Source: Anthostomella pinea
Taxonomy: Eukaryota; Ascomycota; Sordariomycetes; Xylariales; Xylariaceae
Assembly: GCA_963556695.1 (NCBI GenBank)
Contig: CAUWAG010000003.1
Span: forward strand, 3,224,001-3,288,000
Length of the DNA stretch: 64,000 bases
Direction: 5' to 3'
Under the pieces are notes generated by a model, which was given only the letters and a program-made list of their open reading frames with translations, did not search any database and was not told where the DNA came from. The first letter of the stretch is position 1. Each line of letters opens with the position of its first letter. Shown here one piece after another: positions 10,111 to 20,797 of this stretch. Both the position numbers and the translations under genes were made by a program.

Positions 10111-10903
10111 TGGTCAGCGGCGTGATGCTGTTGGTGGCGTAATGAGAATGAAAGGCTGTGATACCCATGCATATCTTCCAGACGGCTGAAGTAGCCGCCA
10201 CGCACCCCATCTTCCATCGCGCTGGGTCAAAGTGATTGGCAGCTTTCTGCAGCAGGAAGTCGACGAGGACGTGTATGACGATCAAATACAGATGAGAGAA
10301 GGACTGCCGGCTGGTTTCGAGTTCATTGTTTCCAACGTCTGCCTAGAATTTGTGAGAATCTCATGGGCATCATGGGGCCGCGTAGGCTACTGAGTATAAA
10401 GCTGTTGCCTAGCTGCCTAGTTGCGATCTGCATCATTAGCGGGATCAGGTCCCCGTATAGGGCTGACGATCCACCCTACAAATAAGAACTGCCACGCCAC
10501 GAAGGATTACACGGGAAAGCTAAACCTTGAGCTAAATCCTGGGCTCAAGCCGATGGTCTTTCCTGATCTTAATATAGATGTTTATGACGATGGCGACGCC
10601 AGGGTTGTTGCGTCTGTTAGCTATGCGACAGGAAGTTTCCAGCTTTGATTGCAGGCTGGCCAACATGAAGATCTCTCCACAGACACGGCATAGCATCGAG
10701 TATAATAAGACCTGACCTTGCTCAGTGAAAGTGATCTAGGTATCCTAACACACAGAACAACTCATCCGCAACCGATTCAGCCCACAAGACCCGTCAAGTC
10801 GCATCAACCCCGGCACATCCATTGCATCGAACGTGCGAGCCACCCATCTCTGCCGCAAGACATCCATTGCAACAAAATCCACACCCATAACCACACCGCC
10901 AAC
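10111..10903. other. Intergenic with an ATG-less ORF
   Basis: A 75-codon plus frame at 10421-10648 (TKDYTGKLNLELNPGLKP, FPDLNIDVYDDGDARVVA) looks protein-like but starts with TTG and has no partner exon I could splice. It may be a gene relic. A TATA-like tataaa lies at 10395-10400. The region 10690-10903 is the promoter and 5' UTR of the secreted-protein gene, with tataataa at about 10700. Confidence 0.35.
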
Positions 10904-11281
10904 ATGCAGCTACGCACCACCCTCGCAGTCGCCCTGCTGCCAGTCTTCGCCACCGCATGGCCGACGTGGTCCACCCAGGAGGTCTCCAATACGAAGCGCG
11001 ACCAGAGCTGGAGCTTCAACGTCTACCTGCACAAGAACGAGTCGTGCAAGACAGAGCCGACAGTGACGTCCTACCAAGGATCGGTGGGCTGCGGGTCGCC
11101 CGGAATCAAAGAAGTCGGGTCCTGGAAGGGCAACGGCATCGCCGACGGCTGCAAGGTCAACTTCTACTCGGACGGTTGGTGCGGCACCCTGGTCGACTGG
11201 ATGGACACGCAGACGGACAAGGAGCAGTGCAAGACCCAGTTTGACGGCGTTATTCAGACTTTCGACGCGGTGTGCAAGTAG
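10904..11281 (+). CDS. Small secreted cysteine-rich protein, 125 aa
   Basis: The ATG at 10904 starts a clear secretion signal (MQLRTTLAVALLPVFATA, cleavage expected near residue 18). An in-frame frame opens earlier (10718), but only this Met gives a signal peptide. The mature part has six cysteines (NESCK, SVGCG, DGCK, GWCG, EQCK, AVCK), enough for three disulfides, and begins with the aromatic stretch QSWSFNVYLHKNESC. The gene at 58289-58615 has a similar mature start (WSFKAYKDHNC). The profile fits an extracellular effector-like or antimicrobial-type protein of a fungus. Function is not known and no family was assigned. Single exon. Confidence 0.75.
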   Translation: MQLRTTLAVALLPVFATAWPTWSTQEVSNTKRDQSWSFNVYLHKNESCKTEPTVTSYQGSVGCGSPGIKEVGSWKGNGIADGCKVNFYSDGWCGTLVDWMDTQTDKEQCKTQFDGVIQTFDAVCK

Positions 11282-12410
11282 CTGCACTGAGGGGGTATGC
11301 GTGTGCCGGGTGGGGATCTAGCCTAGGGGGCTTGGGATGGTAGCTGGCCACGGGAATTGGATGTAATATTCTTCTGTTCGATATAACTTGTCAACTATAA
11401 GTAATTTGACCTTTTGTCTTTGATCATGAGTTTCTTCTTGAGACAGCGCCTCTTGGGCGGGTAGAAGCCCGTGTCATTTTCCTTGATGCAGCCCAAGTTA
11501 AAAATGACATGTATCCTAGATCCATGAACTGCCAAAGCTCAATGATACTGATTCAGAAATCAACATGTTCATAAAAGTCCACTGGAGACGTCCATAGTTT
11601 CCTATAGAGTGGTTTCTTCTTATAGTTCTACCCCTCTCTCTGATAAGTAGACTGACGCTATGCGTTCTTCGATCCACACCATAAGTAGTTTTCTAATGAG
11701 TTCTCTCTCTATTCTTAGGATACACTCATCATGACTCGTACGGCTACCCGTCATAGTAAGTCATGGAGCAATATCGGGCTGATCATGTTATAGTATGTCT
11801 CTGCACAAACTTTTGCGTAAACCTTTCAGCAAAACTTTCAATATAGCAATAGTCATAAACATAACATTTGCCAACGCTTGGTCTTTGCAAGACACCTTTA
11901 TCCAGTCCTTAATTTCTATCTTCATTCTGACCTTGCTCATCTTATTCCAAATTTATGTTGCCAACTCTGACGAGACGTTCGCTTCACGGTGGCGAACATC
12001 GTATAGGATTCACATATACGTCCCTACTAATGGAATCAATAAAGCTTACGGGCGAGGGCATAATAAATTGCTTCGTGACCAAATAGGACTATTTTTTCAC
12101 TCCCGGCAATGCCACTCTCTGCGCGCACTACCCGATGAACACTTAAAGACCCAAAGCAGAACACTTACCCACTTGCCTTTTGTCAGAAGCAGACACGGCA
12201 CATGATCTGCTTGACATGAGCAGCAATTCCTGGCTAGAAATATCCGGTTCTATGACTGAACTACCTGATTGCAATAGCCAAATCTTCTTCCTAACGATAT
12301 TTAGGTAGGAAAGTTCCACATGCCTGAGGCATCCACAGCCTCACCGGCGCGGGGCGGTCCACTGGCAACCCGCCGCGTCTATCGCCAACTCGTCATTGCT
12401 CCTCTTCATC
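11282..12410. other. AT-richer intergenic stretch
   Basis: 3' flank of the secreted-protein gene, then about 1 kb of AT-richer DNA. A 136-codon frame at 11795-12205 (hydrophobic middle, FILTLLILFQIYVA) has no homology clue and biased composition, so I do not call it. No RNA gene seen. Confidence 0.4.
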
Positions 12411-12950
12411 AGTGTGTATGTACCTAGATATACTCACACAATCACTTAAACCACTAATCGAGCTAATCTCTGGCACCCCACGCTCCGTAGACTGTGGCCC
12501 TTTTCTCCGGCGACCTCATCTTCTTGCATCTGCCTTTTCTCGCACCTGAATTCTTGATATAGCAGTTCTGAATCTCGTCGATCATCACCGTTCTCGCATA
12601 ACCCAGCCTGCGGGAATACACCAAGCAAAGATTCCTCACCGAAATAAGAGTTTTTTCAACGTGTACTACGACAATCACGATGCTGACTATCCAGTATTAC
12701 CTACGAGGAGCCCGAGCCTCGTGGATCACTGTCTCCAGCCCCAGAGCTACTGGAGTATACTTGACCCAAAGTCATACAGCCGCAACAACGGGGATGGGCT
12801 CGTGAGCGGGACTGACTTTACTTATTATCTTGATACCTCCACAACCCTGCGATGCAGAGGCTCTGGGAGGCGTGGTTTGCACTACTGAGGAGCGATCCCC
12901 CACGTTAAATACAATCATCATCATCATACTGGAGTATACTCCTCTTAATT
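12411..12950 (+). pseudogene. Truncated tandem copy of the 5' part of the C2H2 gene, SINE-disrupted
   Basis: 12411-12760 aligns by eye with 12952-13346: the same C/T-rich leader (CACCCCACGCTCYGTRGACTG, then TTTGCCTTTTCTC-like blocks) and the same coding start (GACTACGACAATGACGATGC versus its copy). The copy has lost one base in the codons matching PVSPAEEPEPR, shifting frame, and is interrupted by a SINE fragment at 12761-12926 flanked by a 13-bp target duplication. Sequence after the SINE runs directly into the second unit. So this is a tandem duplicate of roughly 360 bp before the insertion, now non-functional. Confidence 0.7.
12761..12926 (+). mobile_element. 5'-truncated SINE copy
   Basis: 166 bp flanked by the direct repeat TACTGGAGTATAC (12748-12760 and 12927-12939). 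About 150 bp matches the 3' body of the full SINE at 37484-38051, including CTGGGAGGCGTGGTTTGCAC, TACTGAGGAGC and CCCCCACGTTAAATACAA, but the tail here is (ATC)n instead of AAAAC/AAAC. The tRNA-like head is missing, as expected from incomplete reverse transcription by a LINE. Confidence 0.8.
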
Positions 12951-13344
12951 CGCCATGTATGTAGATACCTAAGGTAGACATATTCACAAAATCAATTGAT
13001 CCAGTAATATAGCACTTCTCTGCCACCCCACGCTCTGTGGACTGTTGCCGTTTTCTCTAGCGATTGCGTCGACTTGTTGCATTTGCCTTTTCTCTCATCT
13101 GCTTGATCTCGCATTCTGCCTTTTCCCGCATCTGAATTCTTGATTTTGCGATTCTTAATCTTCCCGATCATTACCATTCTTGCACAATCTACCAGTGGGG
13201 TTTCACCAAGCCAAGATAAATCGCCGGGTCGAGCATTACCATGACGCTGACTACGACAATGACGATGCTGATAATCCAGTATCGCCCGCGGAGGAGCCCG
13301 AGCCTCGTCGCTCTCTGTCTCCGGCCTCAGAACTTCTAGAGTAT

Positions 13345-14154
13345 ATGCACCATTGCATCTCCCGACTCGGCTCCCTCTCGCGACCTCTGTCTCCAGCCCC
13401 TGGCAGTCCCTCTGAGCAATATTACGGAACTGCAGGATCCATGGGATCTGATGCTTGGCTGCAGCACATCACAGACTTGCCCGAGTACGATATCTCATTG
13501 CCGGACGCCGAAGACAACCTCCAACCGGGCGTCGTGGGCTCCGGCCAGAGCCACACGGCATCCAGCCAATCTGAAAAGAGCATGACTTTCTCTGACGACA
13601 GCCTCGATTCTTCAGAATTCTTGCGTCACGATCTCTCGTCGCAAGAACCGGAACCCGAGGCACGCGTCACTGTCACCAACCACAGTCACGCCCGGGTTAA
13701 TCCACTGGAAAGAACCACGGCTTCCTCTGGTGACGACCCCCATCCTGCAGAGGCAATGCAATCCGCTTTCTCGTCCCAACATGTGGATCCGGAACCGCGT
13801 GTTACACGCAGCCGCCAAAGTCACGCAGCAGCTGGCCCCTCTACAGAGATCACCTCCACGTCGCAAGAAGGACGACATGGCCAGGCCCCAGAGCATAACG
13901 GGATGCAGCAGCGCGATTCAAGCCTGCGCGCTCGCCACCAACGAGTCACAGGTGCGCGCGTTCCTTGCCCCACATGTGGCAGGCAATTCCAGAGCCCGTC
14001 CCACCTTGAAGCACACGAGAAGCGGCTCCACGACGAAAATTTAACGTACAGACAGAGCATGCGACCTGTCCCGGGAGGCATACCTTGTCGATATTGGCCC
14101 GTAATAGTGCAATGGGAAGCAGTATCGGACTGTGCATGTCCAGACTTTGAGTGA
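13345..14154 (+). CDS. C2H2 zinc-finger protein, 269 aa (start uncertain)
   Basis: Long Ser/Pro/acidic-rich frame with one C2H2 finger near the C-terminus: CPTCGRQFQSPSHLEAHEKR then LH (Cys-x2-Cys-x12-His-x4-His). The frame is open back to 13180 without an ATG and that part (ADYDNDDADNPVSP, EEPEPRRSLSPASELLEY) is also duplicated upstream, so a 5' exon or an earlier start may have been lost. The first in-frame ATG is 13345. The rest is low-complexity with repeated SQEPEPEARVTVT-like and DPEPRVTRSRQSHA segments. A single finger is little for DNA binding on its own, so role is open. A tandem truncated copy precedes it. Confidence 0.5.
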   Translation: MHHCISRLGSLSRPLSPAPGSPSEQYYGTAGSMGSDAWLQHITDLPEYDISLPDAEDNLQPGVVGSGQSHTASSQSEKSMTFSDDSLDSSEFLRHDLSSQEPEPEARVTVTNHSHARVNPLERTTASSGDDPHPAEAMQSAFSSQHVDPEPRVTRSRQSHAAAGPSTEITSTSQEGRHGQAPEHNGMQQRDSSLRARHQRVTGARVPCPTCGRQFQSPSHLEAHEKRLHDENLTYRQSMRPVPGGIPCRYWPVIVQWEAVSDCACPDFE

Positions 14155-14792
14155 GCTAGGAAGGCTATTACTCGATCCGATTCATAATTTATATGTCGCT
14201 GACTGTGCTGAATACTGTCCAATACTTCCTAGGTGTACATTTCGGTACCCTCTAAAGACCAATGGGGTGAATGCATGTGAATGATGATGACCTTTCTGCT
14301 GCGGAGCTGACCGGATTTCCAAATGATGGGCCTTTCCACTGGCCAAAGACTTGCCACTGGCCAAACAGGTGTCATGAGAAACATTCTCTATGCCGCCGGA
14401 CGCTGCATGACTCATCGGCTACATTAAATGCAGATACCTCTGCCATAAGACGAGTTTTCATAAAAGAACACCCAGCATAGTGCCTCCATCACTTGATTGG
14501 TACTCACTGTGTCGACAAAAGGGCTGACACATGGGGGGGTGTATGCAGAAAGACGCCGACGGATGCAGGCGGCAGGAACAGGGGTTACGACAGCGATATC
14601 TCTGAATAAAACTGACTTTCAACATGACGCATACCCGTATGTCCTGAAGCCACCCGCAAGTTGTCCGTCATCTTCGCTTAAAAAGGAGTAATTGGTAATG
14701 TTTTGGTAGTCCCAACTCACCATAAATACCCCCTTCGCACTCCTGCACTTGAGCATTTCCATGCAAGCTTCGTAACTCTGCAACACAAAAGG
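14155..14792. other. Intergenic, nothing recognised
   Basis: Only a short direct repeat CCACTGGCCAAA (near 14337 and 14354) and weak frames. No gene called. Confidence 0.4.
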
Positions 14793-15018
14793 CCAAAACC
14801 CAAGACATCCAGAACACTTGTCCGTACCACTCCATCATCACCAGCGTGCAGTCAGTCGAGCCGAGAACACCAGCCAAAACCCAAAACTACTCGTTCATAC
14901 CACTTCATCAGCACCACCGCGCAATCAATCGACCCTAAGAACCCATAGCTCTTTGTCCATATCACTTCATCACCACCGGCGCGTAATCGGTCGACCCTGA
15001 GAACGCCAGCCAAAACCC
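14793..15018. repeat. Minisatellite, about three units of 62-81 bp
   Basis: Units begin about 14793, 14874 and 14947, with a fourth partial CCAAAACCC at 15010-15018. Shared core: YCCRTAYCACTYCATCAYCA, then a GCGYRYARTCRGTCGA block and CCNGAGAACRCCAG. Divergence between units is substantial. The array ends 13 bp before the ATG of the 55-codon ORF, so it may be transcribed as its 5' UTR. Confidence 0.7.
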
Positions 15019-15031
15019 ATTGATCGTCATC

Positions 15032-15199
15032 ATGTCCGAGCAAGCCAACACGAGAAATTTGCGAGCCGATCCGCAGCCTCCGTCGCCTCAGCCGCCGCAT
15101 AGAGGTCAGCGTACCCCGGAGGAGCTCGACGCAGAGCGACAGAGAAAAGAACGAGAGAGCCACGGACACGAAGAGGCTCAAGACAAGCAAGCCAAGTGA
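15032..15199 (+). CDS. Small hydrophilic ORF, 55 aa
   Basis: The ATG at 15032 (ATCATCATGTCC) opens 55 codons: MSEQANTRNLRADPQPPSPQ followed by a highly charged tail rich in Arg/Glu/Lys/His (TPEELDAERQRKERESHGHE...). No signal peptide, no cysteines. Small proteins of this charged type are common and usually unnamed in fungi. It lies just after a minisatellite. Coding status is plausible from composition but unproven. Confidence 0.4.
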   Translation: MSEQANTRNLRADPQPPSPQPPHRGQRTPEELDAERQRKERESHGHEEAQDKQAK

Positions 15200-15850
15200 C
15201 CATTGGAGGCAAGACTAGCAGCTAGTGGAAAATGATTTTCCACTAGGTTGGATATCTGGGCTGTGAGACGGGTCAGGGGGATGGTTTCGGAGGATTGCAT
15301 TGGGGCAACTTGGTTTTTTGGAGTTGGCATGGCTATCAGGCGGCGTGCAAAATATTTGTATGATATAGAATAGTGGTATGGCGGTGGACGTTCCAGTCAA
15401 TGGCCCTGAAATTACTACTGATCGCTGGGCGTTTATGCATAGCATACCTGCCTACTGCTCTCATATCATCGACATTGAAGCTCGCGTGTTTTTCCGCCGC
15501 TGGCCGCAATGGGATGAACCAGCCGATTTCATTGGCCACGAGGCTCGTTGACGGGCCAACGACCTTATGCACGGTGTCGCGCAGGGCCGGAGCCCGGCCT
15601 AGCACGGGGATTTGGCGGTGGGGCAGAAGCTATGACCATGAAAACAAATGCCACCCACCTCCCACCGCACACGCACCTACCAATCCCACGTTCATGCTTC
15701 CCTCTTCAACCCAGCCCGTCTGCCTATCCAGCCCGCGATATCAACAACGAGAGGCATTGCTAAGCACCCATGCACGACAACTATTCAATCCTGTACGTTA
15801 GGTAGCTTCTTCTTTTTCTTACACCTCTTTCGAGCCTTGGTACTTCTACA
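15200..15850. other. Upstream region of the BRCT gene
   Basis: Contains C/T-rich stretches (TCTTCTTTTTCTTACACCTC at 15808-15827) typical of fungal core promoters or leaders. Weak frames only. Confidence 0.4.
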
Positions 15851-18800
15851 ATGGAAGGAACAAGCCCCCCGAAGCCGCGCATGACGCGTGCCGCGCTTGC
15901 GAGACTGGCTGCCACCAAAGATACCAAAGATGCTGCCGGCCCTGCAACCAAGCGCACCGCCAAGGCAACCACGGCAACCACCACCACCACCACCACGACA
16001 ACAGCCCGCACCACATCAACGAAGCGAAAGGTCAGATCCGACGAAGAGGACGACGAGATATCAGGACAGTCTGAACAGCAGGGGACCATGCACAAGCCTG
16101 CCAAGTCGCGAGGTAGAGCGAAGAAGACGCCCGAGTCGGCGCCAGAACCCCAGCCTGAGCCTCCGGTCCAAGAACCACCCGCGGCCACAGCACCCAAGCC
16201 CACGCGTGGTCGACCGAGAAAGATCATTGCTGCTGCCACCGCAGCTCCCAAACCAGAACCAGCAAAGACTACCCGGACGCGAACCCGCAAGACTGCGACC
16301 GAGGACCACGATGCAGACGCGCCAGTCGAGCCAGTCAAGAAGACCACTCGGGGTCGCGCTGCATCCAACGTCAAAACGGCAGCTGTCAGCGCTACGACCG
16401 ACTACTCAACCGAGCCCACCCCGGGTCTGAAGTCTGCCGTCTCCAGGCCTACGTCCAGGATCGGCGGCCTCATTAAGAAGACGGTGACGTTCCAAGAACC
16501 GGAGAAGGAGAACCAGAAGCCCACTGCCGCCTCCAAGGCAAAGACAAAGGGCAAGGCCGCAGAGACCTCTGCTACAGGTATGCGAGCCAGGCCCGTTCGC
16601 AAGCCTGCTGCAGGTGGCAGGACAACTCGCGCCAGCGCGAGAGCATCAACACCGGAAGACAAGAACGTGAAGACCCCTCTAAGCCCTAAGAAGGATGCCC
16701 CGAACCGCCCACTGTCCAGAGATGTTAGCTCGGACGACGAGCTTGCAACCTACGAGAAGACTCCTCTCAAGCCGTTGATGAGAAGTCCCGTCAAGCCACC
16801 GAGCAGTGCCAGAAAGCTGGAGCTCCCACCGCCAGCCAAGGAGGGAGATGAAAACACGCCACAGATCTTGGAGCCAGCCAGTGCATCTGTCTTTGGTAGC
16901 CCAGCTCGCAGACCCCCTGCTTCCCCCTTCAAGGACATGATGAGGTCCCCTGCGAAGAAAGCGGATGCTATTCCATCCTTGTTCCTGTCCTCAGCGCAGA
17001 CCGACGGCCAGCCATCGCAGTCACCGAGTAAGGCATCGATGCTTCAGTCGCCCGCCAAACGCCCCCAGGTGCCCATCCAGGCATTCCAAGCGGCATCTCA
17101 TGAGCAGAACGGCCTCCACCGCTCTCCACTCAAGATGTCTCTCTTGCACTCGCCAGCAAAGCGCCCCGCATCGCCTTTCAAGGTACTAGGCGCACCTGTC
17201 CGTCATATCGAGGACAAGCCCGAGGAGCCAGTCCGCGCGATGTCTCCCGTTGAAGAGACTGCGTCGACCGAGGAGCCTCAGCAGCAACCTCCCGTCGAGC
17301 AGGCGGGCGAAGAGACCGACGATGAGCTTATCATGGACGATGGCGACAAGGAGGAGGAGGATGACCACGTTGAACTCAAGTCTCCTACCCAGCTTGCGTT
17401 CCCTGGTCGTCTGTCTGCGGTTTTGCCCCGACATGCCGACCCTGCACTGCAGAAGAACTTGTTTCCTGCCAAGGCACCGGCGGCTGAGAGCACAAATGTG
17501 ACTGTCGGCGAACCAGCTGAGGCGCAAGAAAAGCCGGTCGCCCAGACTGAACTCGAGGCTAAGCCTGAAGCTGAGCCTGAAGCTGAGCCTGAAGCCGAAC
17601 TTGAGTCTCGAACTGAAGAGCAGCACGATGACCCGATGGATGTTGATGAGGTCGATACAGATGAGCAAGATTCACCGAGTCCCGCTCAGACCACTCCTCC
17701 TCAATCCGCCCCCAAGCGGGCCTTGCACCCTACCTTCGGCCTCCGAGCTAAGGACCTGAATGACAACTACATGTCCGAATCTGAGGACGAGTTGGCTGCT
17801 AGTGGTAAAATGACCTCTAAACACCAAAAGGACACCACGTTCACTTTCACTGGCGTCCCTGCAACACCTACACCTGCTAGCTTCCGAAACTCTCGAGGTA
17901 GCTTGCCTTCAAGTGCAGTCAAGGCAGCAAACCGTGCTATTCGATCGGTCTCGAAAGGCTCTAAGCTTGGCTTCACACCTCTCGCCATGCAGCTCAGTGA
18001 GTGGAAAGCCACGAGCCCCTTGAAGCTCGGCAAGGTCGAATCCGAACCAGTCCCGTCACAGGGCTCACCCAGCAACGAAGACGACTTTTCGCTGCTCTCG
18101 GATAAAGGAATTTCCGCTGTCGGGGCTTCGCCTTCCAAGGGTTTCTTCGACGACGAAATGAACATCCGCGCCGAAATGGAGAACCAAGCTGCAATGGAGG
18201 CAGCCCTGGAGGCGGATATTGCCGCCAGGTTCGACGACTCAGATCTTGAGGACCCAGAGTTTGATGACATTTCCATTACCAATGAGGATGTCGAACTTGC
18301 TGCCGAGGCCAACGAAATGTCCCTTTTGGAGCCTAACGCGGTCGAAGAGATGCTCGACAATGAAGCCCACGATGACTCCATCTCGGAAGCCAGCCAAGAA
18401 TATGGTGATGAGAACGCTGTTCCCATTGACCCTGCTCTGTTGGGTACTAGAGCTGGTGCTCGAAGTCTCAGTCTCGCCCCGGTAACCCCAATGCGACCGT
18501 CTGCTCCAAAGGCATTTCACACCGTGTCCAAGGTTCCCTTGAAGCCCGCGGATGACTCCACTCCCCGAAGCATGAAGAGACGTAGCGCGAGTGCATCGAA
18601 GCTTCCAGTCAAGCGTCCTGCCAGTGTATTTAGAAACGCCACTGTCATCTCTTACTCACCGACGAAGCAATCCGACCCGGAGGCCGATGAGCACGAAGAG
18701 GGGACAGAGAATCCTCCTGTCACCCCTTCCAAATCGGATATCTGGTCGTCTATTGGAACACCAGCCCGTACCCCTCGCCGTGATCTCAACACGAGCCTGC

Positions 18801-19700
18801 TGCGTGGCGCGGTCGTATTCGTCGATGTTCACACCAGTGAGGGCGCGGATGCCAGCACCGTCTTTGTTGAGCTGCTTACTCAGATGGGCGCTCGCTGTGT
18901 CAAGAGCTGGCCTTGGAACTCGACCGACCCCACCAACGGCGAGCCGTCCACTGCTAAGATCGGTATTACTCACGTGGTGTACAAGGACGGAGGCAAGCGG
19001 ACCATGCAGAAGGTCAGAGAGAGCGGCGGCGTTGTACAGTGTGTCGGTGTTGGCTGGGTCTTGGAGTGAGTCAATCCTTTACAACCAGTGTGTTATCATC
19101 TTACTAACTTGTAGCAGTTGTGAGCGGGAGAACGAATGGCTAGAAGAGGCTCCCTACTACATCGACACCTCTCTGGTTCCTCGTGGTGGTCGCAACCGCC
19201 GTAAGAGCATGGAGCCCAAAGCCCTTGCCAACATGAACGGCACTCTTTTCACTCCCATGAAGACCAATGCGGCACCCGCGCGAGAACCTCAGACGGTGCC
19301 CAACAACCACATGAGTAGAAGAGACAGCACTGTTTGGGTGCGAACGCCCTCGGACCGTGATGAGAACGAGGACGCTCCTGGTGAGGATGACTGGGTTAGC
19401 GATATCGGCATGCTCACCCCCGTGCCAAAGACACCCGCTCCGGAGACGGTTGCGAGGTTCGCACTGGACGTCACCCCCGAGACACCTGCTGCCGGGTCTT
19501 ATGCGGACTACTCGCCCGAAGACGAGGAGCTCTTCATGCGCACGTGCCCACCGAAGCAGAGCGGCTTTGCTGACCTCGGCCGTGACGTGCTGGGTCGAGA
19601 AAAGGACCAAAGCGTCATGATGCGACTGATGGCCGCTCGTCGCAAGAGCTTGCAGTTTGCACCCAAGATTGCAAGCCCGCTCTCCAAAGCATGGAACTAA
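15851..19700 (+). CDS. Large BRCT-domain nuclear protein, 1265 aa
   Basis: Two exons, 15851-19065 and 19118-19700, joined by GTGAGT...TTACTAAC...TAGCAG. The first 900 residues are low-complexity and probably disordered: basic N-terminus with a poly-Thr run (about residues 38-55), PRGRPRK-like AT-hook motifs (TRGRPRK), and repeated CDK-type modules SPAKRPxSPFK / RSPVK / QSPAKRP between about residues 310 and 460. There are acidic repeats PEAEPEAEPEAE near 575 and SESEDELA. The C-terminal BRCT domain spans the intron: LLRGAVVFVDVHTSEGADAS, ITHVVYKDGGKRTM, VGVGWVL plus DCERENEWLEEAPYYID, then PRGGRNRRKSMEPKALANMN. Likely chromatin or DNA-damage associated (inference from BRCT and CDK sites). I do not assign a named orthologue. 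Confidence 0.85.
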
Positions 19701-20313
19701 ATTGCACACAAAGCTTGTGGAATTGCTTTTTTGGAGTTCAAGTGCTACTGTTCAATACCCTAGAAATGGACTTGCTTGTATATGAGTCTGCCCGTTTCGG
19801 AGGCCGTCACTCGTTGTGGTTTTGCACAGGCATGGCAGAGCATAGTATGGAGGTTAGGATTCAGGCAACTGCTAGAATGCAGAGCCTACCGGCGTTTGTG
19901 GATATTACATGTTTAATCAAATTCCTGTATCGAATTTGTCGAGTTGTTGCAAACACATCTGCCTAGGTGAATGGTATTGCATCATGCATTCATCGAAGAG
20001 TCATGCGACTGTGATGGTGTGTGGCATTTCCGGTCTGTAACATCACTATCTCGCGACATGAAGTCGAGACCTGGCAGGTAAGTGAATGGTATCATCAGTC
20101 AACTTGGCTGATCATGACTTTCAACCAAGCCGGGCTCGACCTATTTATACTCGCCCCATTGCGCCTCCCAACCTTTCTCCCCGTTCGCTCAACTCTACTT
20201 TCCAGGTTCTTTACTCCTCCTAACCAAGATTATTGCCATCTTCGAGACAGCTGCTTTGAAAAGGATATCGTACATACAACAGTAAAGAACAGGAGACGTG
20301 ACGACAGACAGAC
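19701..20313. other. Intergenic
   Basis: 3' flank of the BRCT gene and promoter of the small Cys protein, with a TATA-like tatttatac near 20141 and a pyrimidine-rich CCTTTCTCCCC stretch. Nothing else recognised. Confidence 0.4.
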
Positions 20314-20574
20314 ATGTGCCACCTCAAAGTGCTTGAGACCAGGTGCGCGGCCTGCGACCAGCCGGTCGGCGAGCTGAGACCCGGGCCTAGGGTCTGTTGC
20401 GCAGGCGTCCGGTGGGAGGCTGGGGAGAGGCTGTTTGGGACTTGCGAGCTGGGCGTGAGGGACGAGCCGACGGTGCGGACGACGACGGTGCGGCGATGTG
20501 GGAGGCGGGAGTGTGTGGCGATGAGGGGGGAGCTGGGGTTGAGGGATGTGATGCCTCCGATGGGTTTCTTTTGA
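20314..20574 (+). CDS. Small cysteine-containing protein, 86 aa
   Basis: ATG at 20314. Sequence MCHLKVLETRCAACDQPVGE... with Cys-x2-Cys (RCAACD) and further Cys/Arg-rich segments (RVCCAGV, RRCGRREC), ending MPPMGFF. The start MCH plus spaced Cys/His recalls small fungal proteins of the form MCHYxxxxxxCGH with possible metal binding, but the match is weak. No signal peptide, so probably intracellular. It is followed 8 bp later by a (TG)n microsatellite in the 3' flank. Confidence 0.5.
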   Translation: MCHLKVLETRCAACDQPVGELRPGPRVCCAGVRWEAGERLFGTCELGVRDEPTVRTTTVRRCGRRECVAMRGELGLRDVMPPMGFF

Positions 20575-20578
20575 TTTG

Positions 20579-20581
<3 letters not shown>

Positions 20582-20610
<29 letters not shown>
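20582..20610. repeat. (TG)14 microsatellite
   Basis: Uninterrupted TG dinucleotide run of 29 bp directly after the stop of the small Cys protein, likely in its 3' UTR. Confidence 0.95.
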
Positions 20611-20797
20611 CTTTGGTGTGGTGTTGTGTCTCTGTTGTGGAGGTGGAGTGGTGCCTAGGTTGGTGCCTGAGTGTGATCACGCTGGCGGAGCAGGTCAGGT
20701 CGAGTTCCCTAGCAACCACAATACCCCCAGACCCGTATGTACCGTGATATCAGCTCAATCTTCCATCGCCCTATATATACCCTTTGCCATCCCATCT

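Noticed and set aside
10421..10648. 75-codon frame as a gene
   Set aside because: It starts at TTG and no ATG or exon partner could be placed. Kept only as a note.
11795..12205. 136-codon frame with a hydrophobic centre
   Set aside because: AT-rich region. Hydrophobicity follows from T-rich codons and nothing supports a gene.
17186..18520. Long minus-strand frames opposite the BRCT gene
   Set aside because: Antisense shadows produced by the biased codon use of the low-complexity protein.
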